A stretch of 64,000 bases of DNA from Arthrobacter psychrochitiniphilus (lineage in GTDB: Bacteria; Actinomycetota; Actinomycetes; Actinomycetales; Micrococcaceae), in the NCBI RefSeq assembly GCF_003185915.1, contig NZ_QHLZ01000014.1, forward strand, positions 1-64,000, in the 5' to 3' direction. The notes beneath the pieces were generated by a model. It was not told where the DNA came from, searched no databases, and saw nothing but the letters and a program-made list of their open reading frames with translations. Shown piece after piece: positions 54,312 to 63,459 of the stretch. Positions within the stretch are counted from its first letter, which is position 1; the number at the start of each line of letters is the position of its first letter. The position numbers and the translations under genes are program-made.

Positions 54312-55546
54312 GTCAGTGATACCAAGACTTCCCTGATTGCTTGGATCCCGGCCTGAACCTCGGCAAAACTGGTACTGAGCGGGGAGAGGCCAATGCGTAA
54401 TCCGTGCGGTGGGCGGAAGTCTGGAATCACTCCCTGCTCCCACAGGCGGGCTGTGACTTCGCCGAAGAGCGGATGGTTCACGCTCACATGAGATCCGCGG
54501 CGGTCAGGGTCTCGAGGACTGGCAATTTCGGCACCGAGTGGCACCAACAGTTCCTCGGCCAAGGCCAGTGCATGCTCGGTCAGTGCTATTGATTTCTCGC
54601 GTATGGCATCCATGCCGACCTCGGCAATGAGCTCGGTCATGTCCTTGAGCGGCTGCATGGCCAGGATGGGGGGAGTGCCGGTAATGAACCGTCGCACAGT
54701 GGCAGCAGGCTCAAAGTTGGCTGACATCCCGAAGGGATCTGCCGCACCCATCCAGCCCCAGATAGGCTGCCGCAGCGAGGAGAGCAGCGAGCTGTTGACG
54801 TAGGCCAGCGCGGGTGCGCCGGGGCCGCCGTTGAGGTACTTATAGGTGCAACCCACGGCAAGGTCCACTCCCCATGCGTCAAGTTCCAAGGGGACAGCGC
54901 CAATGGAATGGCTAATATCCCACATCATCAACCCGCCAGCGGCTTTGACCATGCTGGTGATAGTTGGAGCATCGGCCAGGAAACCCGAACGGTAGGCAAC
55001 ATGGCTGAGCAGCACCACGGCAGTGCGCGGCCCAATGACGGCGCCAACATCCTCGGCAGTGACACCGGTCAGGGGATCTGGATCGATCCAAACAATCTCC
55101 GCGTCAAGTTCGGCGGCGATCCCTTCAACTATAAATCGGTCGGTAGGGAAGTTATCGCGATCAATGACGATCTGATTTCGGCCCGGCTGCCCGTCCAGCC
55201 CTGCGCGCAACAGCTTATAGAGCAATACGGATGTTGAATCCCCTATAAAACTCTGTCCGGGTGCTGCGCCCAGAACAACCTCGCCCAGCCGGTCGCCCAC
55301 AGCGGTGGGCTCATCCATCCACTTCTCATCCCAGGATCTAATGAGAGAAGTGCCCCACTCTCCCTGGACAAAAGCAGCAAGATTAGCGGCCGTGACACGC
55401 AGCGGCCGGCCCAGTGAATTTCCGTCCAGGTAGGCAATGACAGAGCCACCTTCGGGCTCAACAAAGTAATCGCGGTAGGGTGCCAGCCTGTCCTTGGCAT
55501 CTAGCTGTGCGCTGGTGGGAGGGGAAAGTTCCGTGCTCTTGATCAT
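54308..55546 (-). CDS. kynU: kynureninase
   Basis: It cleaves kynurenine to anthranilate and alanine with pyridoxal phosphate. The N-terminal YLDGNSLGRPL, the LSHVAYRSG segment and WDISHSIGAVPLEL are typical. The PLP lysine is in GCTYKYLNGGPG near residue 233. It is 412 residues, normal. It lies between kynA and the PaaX-type gene on the same strand and overlaps the latter. Confidence 0.95.
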   Translation of the reverse strand: MIKSTELSPPTSAQLDAKDRLAPYRDYFVEPEGGSVIAYLDGNSLGRPLRVTAANLAAFVQGEWGTSLIRSWDEKWMDEPTAVGDRLGEVVLGAAPGQSFIGDSTSVLLYKLLRAGLDGQPGRNQIVIDRDNFPTDRFIVEGIAAELDAEIVWIDPDPLTGVTAEDVGAVIGPRTAVVLLSHVAYRSGFLADAPTITSMVKAAGGLMMWDISHSIGAVPLELDAWGVDLAVGCTYKYLNGGPGAPALAYVNSSLLSSLRQPIWGWMGAADPFGMSANFEPAATVRRFITGTPPILAMQPLKDMTELIAEVGMDAIREKSIALTEHALALAEELLVPLGAEIASPRDPDRRGSHVSVNHPLFGEVTARLWEQGVIPDFRPPHGLRIGLSPLSTSFAEVQAGIQAIREVLVSLT

Positions 55547-55630
55547 CGGGTGTCCTAGGGGAGGAGGGGAATCAGTGCAAAGAGGAATGGAAGTCAGAAG
55601 TGGAGAAAGTGTGATGAGGAAACTGTGACG

Positions 55631-56500
55631 CTATTTGCCGATTTCTGTGCGAACCGCGAAGAGTTCGGGGAAAAACGTCAGGTCCAGGGCGCGCTTGAGG
55701 AAATCCACTCCGGAGGACCCGCCGGTGCCGGGCTTGAAGCCAATGGTCCGTTTGACCACGCTCATGTGGCGGAATCGCCAGGCTTGGAAGTTGTCCTCAA
55801 GGTCCACCAAGTCCTCACAAGCTTGGTAGAAACTCCACTGCGTAGTGTCCGACTCATAGATTTGTTTGAATACGGGCACCAGCGCTTCCTGAAATACCCA
55901 TGCTTCGCTGACGTCTCGTTGAAGAATGTGCTCCGGGATGGCGTAGCCGCTACGAGCCAGTGCGTGCAGGAAGGCGTCGTAGACGGTGGGTTCCGCCAGG
56001 ACGGTGGAGAGGAGTTTGTGGGCCTCCGGATCAGACTCAAAGACCTTGAGCATGCCGCGGTGTTTATTGCCCAAGATGAACTCCACTGCCCGGTACTGGA
56101 AGGACTGGAAGCCGGAGGATGAGCCCAGCGAACCGCGGAATTGTGCGTACTCACGGGGAGTGAGGGTGGCCAGAACCGACCACTGCTCGGTGAGTGTCTT
56201 CTGGATATGTTTGACCCGGGCCAGACACTTCAGGGCTTTGCCGATCTCGTTATTGTCCATCAAACGCCGGCACTCAATGAGTTCGTGCAGGACAAGCTTG
56301 AGCCACAGTTCGCTGGTCTGGTGCTGGATGATGAACAGCAACTCATCGTGGTGTTCCGGGGAGCTCACAGGGTGCTGGGCCGAGAGCAGGGCATCCAGAT
56401 CAAGGTAGCTACCGTAAGACATGGTGGCGTTGAAGTCCGTGCGGATAGTGCCTTCTATCTCGCGGACGCCTTCGGGGGTCTGTGCGTGGGGGCAGCTCAT
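55631..56500 (-). CDS. kynA: tryptophan 2,3-dioxygenase
   Basis: It opens the indole ring of tryptophan to N-formylkynurenine using heme and oxygen. The family motif SYGSYLDLDALLSAQ near residue 28, the distal-site HHDELLFIIQHQTSELWLK and the heme-proximal segment FRHMSVVKR near residue 243 are intact. It is 289 residues, normal. A promoter (TTGACG-16-TACAGT) lies so close to the ATG that the mRNA is probably leaderless. It is first in the kynA-kynU-paaX unit. Confidence 0.95.
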   Translation of the reverse strand: MSCPHAQTPEGVREIEGTIRTDFNATMSYGSYLDLDALLSAQHPVSSPEHHDELLFIIQHQTSELWLKLVLHELIECRRLMDNNEIGKALKCLARVKHIQKTLTEQWSVLATLTPREYAQFRGSLGSSSGFQSFQYRAVEFILGNKHRGMLKVFESDPEAHKLLSTVLAEPTVYDAFLHALARSGYAIPEHILQRDVSEAWVFQEALVPVFKQIYESDTTQWSFYQACEDLVDLEDNFQAWRFRHMSVVKRTIGFKPGTGGSSGVDFLKRALDLTFFPELFAVRTEIGK

Positions 56501-56506
56501 CTAAAG

Positions 56507-56549
56507 ACTGTATCACTATGATGACGAGCGTCAAGAAGCTGAAATAGTG
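56507..56549 (-). promoter_or_regulatory. kynA promoter, probably leaderless, with inverted half-sites
   Basis: On the minus strand, TTGACG (56534-56529) and TACAGT (56512-56507) are 16 bases apart. The end of the -10 is 6 bases before the ATG at 56500, so transcription should begin at or next to the start codon. CACTAT (56514-56519) and ATAGTG (56544-56549) form an inverted pair around the -35 region and may be a regulator site. The rest of the 56501-56790 gap shows no gene. Confidence 0.5.
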
Positions 56550-56790
56550 AATCGGAATGTGGGTGGTGAGGTGTTTTGAGAAGAATGGTGAGGCCCCGGC
56601 CAGCACTGGCATAAATACGATGGGCGGCACACTGCCAGCGCCAAGGAATGGCGAGTATTTTTGAGAGTGGGAAACTTTCTTGGCACCAGATGTTGCCCGC
56701 CACTGTTTGACCACAACTTCATCTTGAGGCCGTGAGATCCTCCCTAGTGGGACAAGGGGTACCGCTGCGACCGTTCCTTCTCTTGAAAGG

Positions 56791-58236
56791 ATGCAGCTCA
56801 TGCAATATCTGATCCCATTCATCCCGGTCCTGGCTGTGATTGTTGCGCTGGTTGTGCTGGGACTGTTGGTCCGTGGGGCCGTAAAGCTGATATGGCAGGT
56901 GGCCGAACCCAACGAGGCTCTGATCATTTCCGGGTTCACGCGCGGCAATGTAGGCACCGCAGAGGGCATGGATTTCAAGATTGTCACCGGCACGGGTGCG
57001 TTTGTCATCCCGGGGCTGCAAACCGTCCGGGCGCTTTCGCTGACACTGAATGAGACTGAACTCCAGGTCAATTGCGTCACCTCGCAAGGGATCCAGGTGG
57101 TGGTCCAGGGCGTTGTCATTTTCAAGATCGGAGATTCCACGCCGTTCATCGCCAATGCGGCCCGGCGCTTCCTCGGCCAGCAGGCCAAAATGGAGAGCCA
57201 GGTCTACAACGTATTTGAGGGCCACCTGCGTTCGATCATCGGCTCCATGACCATGGAGGAAATCATCCGGGAGCGCGACAAGCTCGCATCTCAGGTGCGC
57301 AGCGCCAGCGGTATTGAAATGGAAAAGCTGGGCCTGGTGGTTGACTCCCTACAGATCAAGGACCTAGAAGACCCCACCGGCTACATCCAAAACCTGGCGA
57401 AGCCGCACATTGCCCAGGTCCAGATGGAGGCCAGGATCGCGGAGGCCACCCGCAACAGGGAGGCTGCAGAAAAGGAGGCCGAGGCCGCATCCCTGATCGC
57501 GGATGCCCAAAGCATCTCCGCCATCCGGCAGTCGGCAGCAGCAGCCAACGCTCAAACTGCTCAGGCCAACGCCGCTCAGGCGGGCCCTCTGGCGGACGCC
57601 ACGGCACGCCAGCAAGTAGTGGTCCAGGAAACTGAAGTTGCCAAGCTCGAGGCTGACAGGGAGGAGCAAAAGCTACAAACCTCCGTCCGCAAACCCGCTG
57701 ACGCCAAGGCTTACGCCCAGCGGACCGAGGCCGAGGCGCAGAAGGCTGCCGATATCAGCGCCGCCGAAGCCCGGGCCAAGAAGACGGAACTAGAGGCACA
57801 GGCAAACGCCACGGCGGCCGCGGCCATGGCCGGGGCCACCCGCGTCACGGGGGAAGCCGAGGCCGCGGCGACGAAGGCACGCGGGGAGGCAGCGGCGTCG
57901 GCCATCAAGGCCAAAGCACTGGCTGAAGCGGACGGGATCAAGGCCCGGGCCGAAGCCTTGGGCACCAATCAGGAAGCCGTCATCAGCCAGCAGCTGGCCG
58001 AAAACATGCCAGCAATTGTGGCCGCGGCGGCAGAACCATTCGCCCACGTGGGCCAGCTGACAGTCCTCAACGGCGGCGAAGGCGTCAACAACATGGTGGG
58101 TGGCATCCTGGCCCAGGTAGGGAACTACCTTCCGGCGTTGACGGATGCCTTGCGGGAATCGAACGCGTCCAGGACAGCGAAATCATCCCCACAGCAGGTG
58201 CCGCAGCGCCCGGAGGGGGAGGCACATGCGCAGTGA
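56791..58236 (+). CDS. flotillin-like SPFH-domain membrane protein
   Basis: An N-terminal membrane segment (about residues 8-32) is followed by an SPFH domain to about 200 (FTRGNVGTAEGMDFKIVTGTGAFVIPGLQTVRALSLT). An Ala/Glu-rich coiled-coil region runs from about 210 to 400, with many EAEA/AEA repeats. The C-terminus is Gln/Pro/Ala-rich. It is 481 residues. Flotillins scaffold membrane microdomains. It overlaps an NfeD-like gene, the usual partner. Confidence 0.92.
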   Translation: MQLMQYLIPFIPVLAVIVALVVLGLLVRGAVKLIWQVAEPNEALIISGFTRGNVGTAEGMDFKIVTGTGAFVIPGLQTVRALSLTLNETELQVNCVTSQGIQVVVQGVVIFKIGDSTPFIANAARRFLGQQAKMESQVYNVFEGHLRSIIGSMTMEEIIRERDKLASQVRSASGIEMEKLGLVVDSLQIKDLEDPTGYIQNLAKPHIAQVQMEARIAEATRNREAAEKEAEAASLIADAQSISAIRQSAAAANAQTAQANAAQAGPLADATARQQVVVQETEVAKLEADREEQKLQTSVRKPADAKAYAQRTEAEAQKAADISAAEARAKKTELEAQANATAAAAMAGATRVTGEAEAAATKARGEAAASAIKAKALAEADGIKARAEALGTNQEAVISQQLAENMPAIVAAAAEPFAHVGQLTVLNGGEGVNNMVGGILAQVGNYLPALTDALRESNASRTAKSSPQQVPQRPEGEAHAQ

Positions 58237-58468
58237 GCTTGATAGGTCCCTGACGGGAAAGATCGGCAGGGTCAGCGGTGGGGTGGGGCCGGACACGCTG
58301 GGGGAAGTCATGCTGGAGGTGCGCGGGGGCACGGCAGCGTATTTGGCCCGGCCCTACGACGGTTCCAGCATGTACGCCGTGGGGGAGCGGGTGCTGGTCA
58401 TGTATTTGGAGCCGCCGCAGACGGTTTACGTTGAGGAGTTGCCCGAGTTTCTGCAGCGTCCCACGTAG
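58226..58468 (+). CDS. NfeD-like soluble domain protein
   Basis: It is 80 residues from the ATG at 58226, inside the end of the flotillin gene. The sequence (LTGKIGRVSGGVGPDTLGEVMLEVRGGTAAYLARPYDG...YAVGERVLVMY) is the OB-fold domain of NfeD proteins without the membrane helices. It should bind the flotillin at the membrane. A longer reading from 58145 in the same frame is inside the flotillin gene and is rejected. Confidence 0.85.
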   Translation: MRSELDRSLTGKIGRVSGGVGPDTLGEVMLEVRGGTAAYLARPYDGSSMYAVGERVLVMYLEPPQTVYVEELPEFLQRPT

Positions 58469-58497
58469 GGTGGGAGGAAAATTGCAGGACTACTTTC

Positions 58498-59538
58498 GTG
58501 AAGGACTTTTTCGTGGAGCAACTTCGGGTCGGTTTGATCGGTGCCGGCGGCATTGCTGGTGTCCATATTGCCGGATGGCAGCAACTGGGTGCCCACGTGA
58601 GCGTGTATTCGCGCTCCGGTGCGGCCGGGCTGGTGGCACGGTATGCCATCAAGGAAGTTCACAGTCTTGAGGATCTGTTCCAGGCCTCCGATCTCATCAG
58701 TATCCTCACGCCCACGCCCTCGCATCACGGCTATGCCATGGCCGCGATCGCCGCCGGCAAGGATGTTATTTGTGAGAAGCCGCTGGCGGAAAATGCTGCC
58801 CGAGCGGCAGAGATTCTCCGCGCCGCCCGGGCTGCCGGGACACGGCTATTCCCGGCCCACGTGGTGCGCTTTTTCCCGGAGTATGCCGCTGCCAAGGCCG
58901 CCGTGGAGGCCGCGAGGCGTGCAGGGGGTGCTGAGGGCGCCGGGGAACCCGCTGTCCTGGCACTGAGCCGCTCCAGCGCGGGCCCGGCCGAAGGCTCATG
59001 GTTCTACAACGAGGACTTAGGTGGCGGGATTATCAGAGACCAGATGATTCATGACATTGACCAGGCCTGCTGGCTAGCCGGTGAAGTGATCAGCGTCGAG
59101 GCCCATCAGAATCCGCCCAGTGTTGAGTCAATGGTGCCCCGGCCTGTGCGAGCTCAGGTGATTTTGAAGCACCGCAATGGTGCGCTTAGTACATTGCACG
59201 GCGAATGGGGCATGGACGGCCTCCCCTTTAGCACCAGCGTCAGCATCGAGGCGGCCAACGGTGGCACCATCTTCGCTTGGCCGGAGGGGGATATGGTGCC
59301 CGCGTCGGTGAATGAACCCGGGGACTACCTGCCAGTTCAGGACGTGGTGAACAGCCCGTACACCCTGCAAAATGCGGAGTTTGCCGCGGCCCGCGCCTCT
59401 GGGGAGCCGGCTCGTGTCTCCCCGTACGACGGCGTCATGGCGGTTGCGCTGGCGGATGCCGCTTATGCGTCAATTGCGCTGGGCAGGGCTGTGGAGTTCT
59501 CGGCGGCAGCGGTGCAGGCGTTGGTGGAGCAGCCCTAG
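58498..59538 (+). CDS. Gfo/Idh/MocA family oxidoreductase
   Basis: The NAD(P)-binding motif VGLIGAGGIAGVH lies near residue 12, the family motif CEKPLAENAAR near 93 (EKP lysine present) and the C-terminal GGGIIRDQMIHDIDQACWLAG near 175 contains the catalytic region. It is 346 residues with a GTG start; another GTG five codons on is possible. The substrate, usually a sugar or inositol, is unknown. It follows the NfeD gene by 29 bases but is functionally unrelated as far as sequence shows. Confidence 0.9.
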   Translation: MKDFFVEQLRVGLIGAGGIAGVHIAGWQQLGAHVSVYSRSGAAGLVARYAIKEVHSLEDLFQASDLISILTPTPSHHGYAMAAIAAGKDVICEKPLAENAARAAEILRAARAAGTRLFPAHVVRFFPEYAAAKAAVEAARRAGGAEGAGEPAVLALSRSSAGPAEGSWFYNEDLGGGIIRDQMIHDIDQACWLAGEVISVEAHQNPPSVESMVPRPVRAQVILKHRNGALSTLHGEWGMDGLPFSTSVSIEAANGGTIFAWPEGDMVPASVNEPGDYLPVQDVVNSPYTLQNAEFAAARASGEPARVSPYDGVMAVALADAAYASIALGRAVEFSAAAVQALVEQP

Positions 59539-59565
59539 CCACCCCGCCTCGCGTCTCCTTCTGGA

Positions 59566-59591
59566 CGCTCCCTCACTTTCGGGGCGTTTTT
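59566..59591 (+). terminator. intrinsic terminator after the oxidoreductase gene
   Basis: CGCTCC at 59566-59571 pairs with GGGGCG at 59581-59586 (one G-T pair) and is followed by TTTTT. It lies 28 bases after the stop codon. Confidence 0.65.
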
Positions 59592-60388
59592 GGCGAACGC
59601 TCCCTCTCCATCAAGCGGTGGGAGTTATTCACTCACTGCTGAAGGATTCGGTTCTTGCTGTTGATAATGCGAGTTCTAAGCGTGCAGACATACGTGAGTA
59701 CTAGTTGCGGCAGTTCGGGACGAAGTTGAAATGACTTCTCTTGTTGTCCGCTCCTAATGGAACGTTCCGTAGGTGGCGAACGATGATGGCCCAGTGCGAA
59801 AGCTGATGTCAACCCGTCACCGGTGGGTAAAGCTCCTCGGCGGGCTTGCACCCCGCTTTGGCTGCCCGGTACCGCTAATACTCTCGGTAACAACACCGTC
59901 TACGATTCCAAGTCCTGCAGGCGCAAAGGGTTCTTCCATCCTCTGACCGAGGATCTAGAGCCCTAGGGTGATGACTGGTGGTATCGAGGTCCTGGCTGGG
60001 ACGGATACGCAGCCAGATACCTGAGGTCCTTAGACCGTTCAAACCAGTACTTTGACGCTGGGTCGCAGGAAGCCACCTGTATGTGGAAGGTGGACGTCAA
60101 AACCCAGCCAAGCAACTGTTGGACACGCCGGGGAAGCGGCAAAGTGAATTCCCGCACAGTGTCAGCGGAGCTGAAGCCCGCTGAAGCCCGCTGAAGCCCG
60201 CTGGAGCCCCCGTGTAGCGCCAGCCGCGGCGTATGGGGCATCGAAGTAATCGTAAGGTGGAAAATCCTGCAGGCATCGCTGCTAAACTGCTCTTTGGTGT
60301 CCGGTGGGCGCCACGTGCGCTTGCGCGGAAAACACGCTGGGGACGATGGGTTCCACCGGTATGCAACCATGAATGACGGAGTACACCT
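59592..60388. other. intergenic region without a credible gene
   Basis: I see no open frame with gene-like composition, no tRNA-like cloverleaf and no transposase fragment. The only ordered feature is a short tandem repeat at 60171-60210. Many stops in all frames suggest decayed sequence. The last 60 bases carry the promoter and ribosome binding region of the GH79-like gene. Confidence 0.5.
60171..60210. repeat. 10-bp tandem repeat, three perfect copies plus one imperfect
   Basis: CTGAAGCCCG occurs three times in a row from 60171 to 60200, then CTGGAGCCCC at 60201-60210. The unit is 10 bases, so it would be phased on one helix face. It lies about 180 bases before the GH79-like gene. Confidence 0.85.
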
Positions 60389-62071
60389 ATGGTCCAGTCG
60401 CCAGAAGAAAACCAGCTGCCCACTAGCGAGACTAAGCCCCGCAAAAAGGCTGCGTGGATCGTTTCTGCAGGTGCCGCAGTAGTGGTATTGGGTGTTGCCG
60501 CGTTTGTTGTCCCGCCCCTGTTTGTAGGTGATCCTGTTGAAGTGGAGACCACAGTGGCAGCGACATCTGTGCTAACGCCCACTGCTGCTAAAACCTACGC
60601 GCCAGTCACCAACTTCTACAAGCAGCTTGGGCCCCCGGAGGGTTCGCCGTTGACGCCCGTGGCACCCCAGACGGTGACCGTCAGCACAGACAAAGTAGGC
60701 ACCAAGCTCAGTCTCTCTCAGGTGGGGCTTTCACTAGAGGCCACAGATTTGGCGGATCCATTGCTGAGCGGAGACAATGAATCCGTAGTCGCGAGACTCA
60801 AAGGGCTAGGGAAACCGGTTCTACGTTTCGGCGGCAACGCGGTAGATCGTCGCTTCTTCTGGACGTCCACCGGCGAAGCCTTGCCGTCCAGCTATGTCGG
60901 AACAAAACCTAATCCGGCTCGGGTAGTAGGCCCCGATGACTTCACACGAATCAATGGATTGCTGGAAAAAGCAGATGCCTACATCAGCCTTTCCGTGAAC
61001 TTGGGAGATTACAACCCAGAGCGTGCAGCAGACCTGGCCAAATACGGTGCACAGATTTTTGGCAAACGCCTGCTGGCGATCACCATCGGCAACGAGCCCA
61101 ACGGTTTTGCCCCCAATATGGTCTTGGCCCATGCGCTGCGTCCTAATGGCTACACAGCCGCGGACTTCGGGAAAGAAGCAAAGGTCTACGCCGATGCCAT
61201 TTACAAGGTGGCCCCAAACGTCCCCATTTCCGGACCCGGTACCTACGCTGCGGATTGGGCCTCGGCTTGGGTTGCTTTAGACATCAAGCAGCCCAAGATC
61301 CTCACGTTCCATAACTATCCACTGACGGGTTGCACCACTGGCCTCGCCGCGGATCAGCCCACCATGGCTAATCTTCTTGCCCCAGAAATGCATGATCGTT
61401 CCATCGATTACCATAAATCTTTTGTCGCTAAGGGCAACGCCGCAAAGATGCCTATTTGGGTGGATGAAACGGGGATTTCGGCTTGCGTTGGTGGCAATGA
61501 GACCACAAAAACATACGCATCAGCCTTGTGGAGCACCGATTACGCCTTGGGTTCTGCCCAAGTTGGGGTGAGCCAGTTGGATTTCCACAGCTCTCTCATT
61601 ACCTGCAAGGGTGGCCCTCCTATGTCTGCTGTTTGCTTTGACGGTGAGTACCTCAAGCCCACCGGCGTCATGCAGGGCCGTGCCAACTACTTTGGCTTGT
61701 CTATGGTCGGCGCCATTGGCGGCGGTGAGTTCTTGAAACTGAACAACGACGGCGGCGGGTTGGCGCACTCCTATGCCCTCCAGCAGTCAGATGGAAGCAC
61801 CACAGTGGTTCTCATCAACCAGAACAACCCGGAGACGGCAGCACAGACTATGGTTACGCTGAAGCTTCCCAATATTCCGGCTACGGCCACCATGACTCAG
61901 ATGACAGGCACCAGCTATGAGTCAGAGGACAGCGCCGCCATCGACGGGCAAGATGCCGGGCCCGTGTCGAATGACAAACAGCCAGCCCCCATGGACTTTG
62001 TTCCGGGTAAGCAGTCCCAGACATTCCCGTTAACCGCAGGTACTGTCACTCTGATGAACTTCAAGTACTGA
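60389..62071 (+). CDS. membrane-anchored GH79-like glycoside hydrolase
   Basis: It is 560 residues. A cytoplasmic basic N-terminus is followed by a membrane segment (about residues 25-48), then an extracytoplasmic TIM-barrel-like domain. PVLRFGGNAVDRRFFW near residue 150 resembles the GH79/heparanase RxGGN region. The likely acid/base is Glu236 in IGNEPNGF and the nucleophile Glu360 in WVDETG. A C-terminal beta-domain follows from about 440. The substrate may be a glucuronide-containing glycan, but this is inference. A broken paralogue follows at 63460. Confidence 0.75.
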   Translation: MVQSPEENQLPTSETKPRKKAAWIVSAGAAVVVLGVAAFVVPPLFVGDPVEVETTVAATSVLTPTAAKTYAPVTNFYKQLGPPEGSPLTPVAPQTVTVSTDKVGTKLSLSQVGLSLEATDLADPLLSGDNESVVARLKGLGKPVLRFGGNAVDRRFFWTSTGEALPSSYVGTKPNPARVVGPDDFTRINGLLEKADAYISLSVNLGDYNPERAADLAKYGAQIFGKRLLAITIGNEPNGFAPNMVLAHALRPNGYTAADFGKEAKVYADAIYKVAPNVPISGPGTYAADWASAWVALDIKQPKILTFHNYPLTGCTTGLAADQPTMANLLAPEMHDRSIDYHKSFVAKGNAAKMPIWVDETGISACVGGNETTKTYASALWSTDYALGSAQVGVSQLDFHSSLITCKGGPPMSAVCFDGEYLKPTGVMQGRANYFGLSMVGAIGGGEFLKLNNDGGGLAHSYALQQSDGSTTVVLINQNNPETAAQTMVTLKLPNIPATATMTQMTGTSYESEDSAAIDGQDAGPVSNDKQPAPMDFVPGKQSQTFPLTAGTVTLMNFKY

Positions 62072-62113
62072 TGGTGTGCCTCCCCACGTATCCGGGCATG
62101 GCATGATTTCCTC

Positions 62114-63160
62114 GATGATGGATGAAACCCAGGTGGAACTGCGTCAGCGGTGCCTGCGTCATCAACCTGGCCAATAGCTTCTACAGCCAGACTCAGAAGA
62201 TCGCCAACGCCTTCCCGGATGAGGCCACCCGCCCTACCAAGGGGGGTGGCGTCGAAAGCTCAGAATACTTTGATGTTGGGCAGTGATAGTCGCGCTGACT
62301 CAGTAGACATGGCCAATGAAGGCGCGGGTTCTAAACAGCGCTCCGACACCATGATGTGGGTCCATATTCCCGGGGATCGCAAAAACATTGTCATGATGTT
62401 CATCATGCGTGACATCTAGGTGGACATCAGCGGTCATGGACAGGCCAAGATCAACGCAGCTATGGCCTTTGGGGGTGTACCGCTGGTGGTGCAAACCCTT
62501 GAGGGCATGTTCAAGGCCCGGCTGGACCATGTGGCCATCGTCGATTTTGAGGGCTTCAAAGCCATCACCGATACCCTCTGCGGCGTAGAGGTCAAGGTGC
62601 CCATTGCCTTCACCTCATCGGGCAGCAAGGGTTTCACATTTGCAGCTGGCCCTCAGCACATGAACGGCGATCAGGCATTGGCGTTTGTTCGTGAGCGCTA
62701 TGCCTTCACCGACGGCGATTACCAGCGCGTGCGTAGCCAGCAGCTGTTCTTGAAATCTGTCGTGAGCACCGCGCTGACGCCGGCCACCCTGACTAACCCC
62801 GGTAAGATCAGCGCTCTGATGCGCCAGATATCGCCCTTTGTCTCCGTTGATGCGAGCTTGAATGCCGCTGCCATGGGCAGCCTGGCCGTAGGCCTGCGCG
62901 ATATCGGCAGCTCCAATGTCCTCTTCTTTACACTCCCCAACTTGAGGACAGGGACCAGCCCGGATGGCCAGCCCATTGTGTTCAAGGACGACGCCGCCAT
63001 CTCCGGTATCGAAGTTGCCATCGGCTTAGACTCACTCGTCTCGTACATGGAAAAACGGGCTGGGGTTGTTCAGATCGCCGCCGGCTACTTTGCAGCGGTG
63101 GGGACATCCGCTAGTCCAATGCGCCCGCCGGTGGAGGTGAAGGAGGGACCATTTCGGTGA
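62114..63160 (+). pseudogene. LytR-CpsA-Psr (LCP) family gene, second decayed copy
   Basis: The LCP core is clearly readable: INLANSFYSQTQKI in one frame, then LGSDSRADSVDMANEGAGSKQRSDTMMWVHIPGDRKNIV in another. The same frame meets TAG at 62417-62419, exactly where the tryptophan of the usual RDTWVDI motif would be. It continues as VDISGHGQAKINAAMAFGG to the end (GDYQRVRSQQLFLKS, family typical). One frameshift, one nonsense codon and a missing N-terminus inactivate it. It is more complete than the copy at 14886-15601. Confidence 0.85.
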
Positions 63161-63430
63161 TGACTCAGTCCACGGCGTTGACGGTCCCACATCGATCGGC
63201 GGTAGGTCCGGGGACTCTAAGTCCCCAGCGCAACAGAATCACTGCTGGATCTCCCCAGGCCGCGGTGGCCCGGCTGGAGGTTGCGCGCCGCTTGGCATCT
63301 GCCAGAGAATCGGGCAGACCCCACCATCATGGCTGCGCAGCTTGGATTGTTGGCGGTCATGGCTTCATTGATGGTCACCGTCGGAGCGCAGGCGGTTAGG
63401 ACAAGCAGTGAGAGGGCGGCAAAAGGTGCA
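63157..63430 (-). pseudogene. DUF3515 lipoprotein gene fragment
   Basis: The DNA aligns by eye with 15846-16120, the N-terminal half of the DUF3515 gene, in the same orientation relative to the LCP copy. Matches include the ATGACYCAGTCCAC start of the block, CGGCTGGAGGT-like and GCATCTGCCAGAGAATC-like stretches. Frameshifts and the absence of the C-terminal half make it non-functional. It abuts the LCP pseudogene directly, so the sequence between them has been lost. Confidence 0.65.
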
Positions 63431-63459
63431 GCGGTCCGCCGGGAATGGGAAATCGGAGG

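Noticed and set aside
59780..59960. tRNA or other stable RNA gene
   Set aside because: No cloverleaf, no TTCGA-type T-loop and no acceptor stem could be folded by eye.
60171..60210. CRISPR-like array
   Set aside because: The unit is only 10 bases and the copies are contiguous with no spacers; no cas genes are present.
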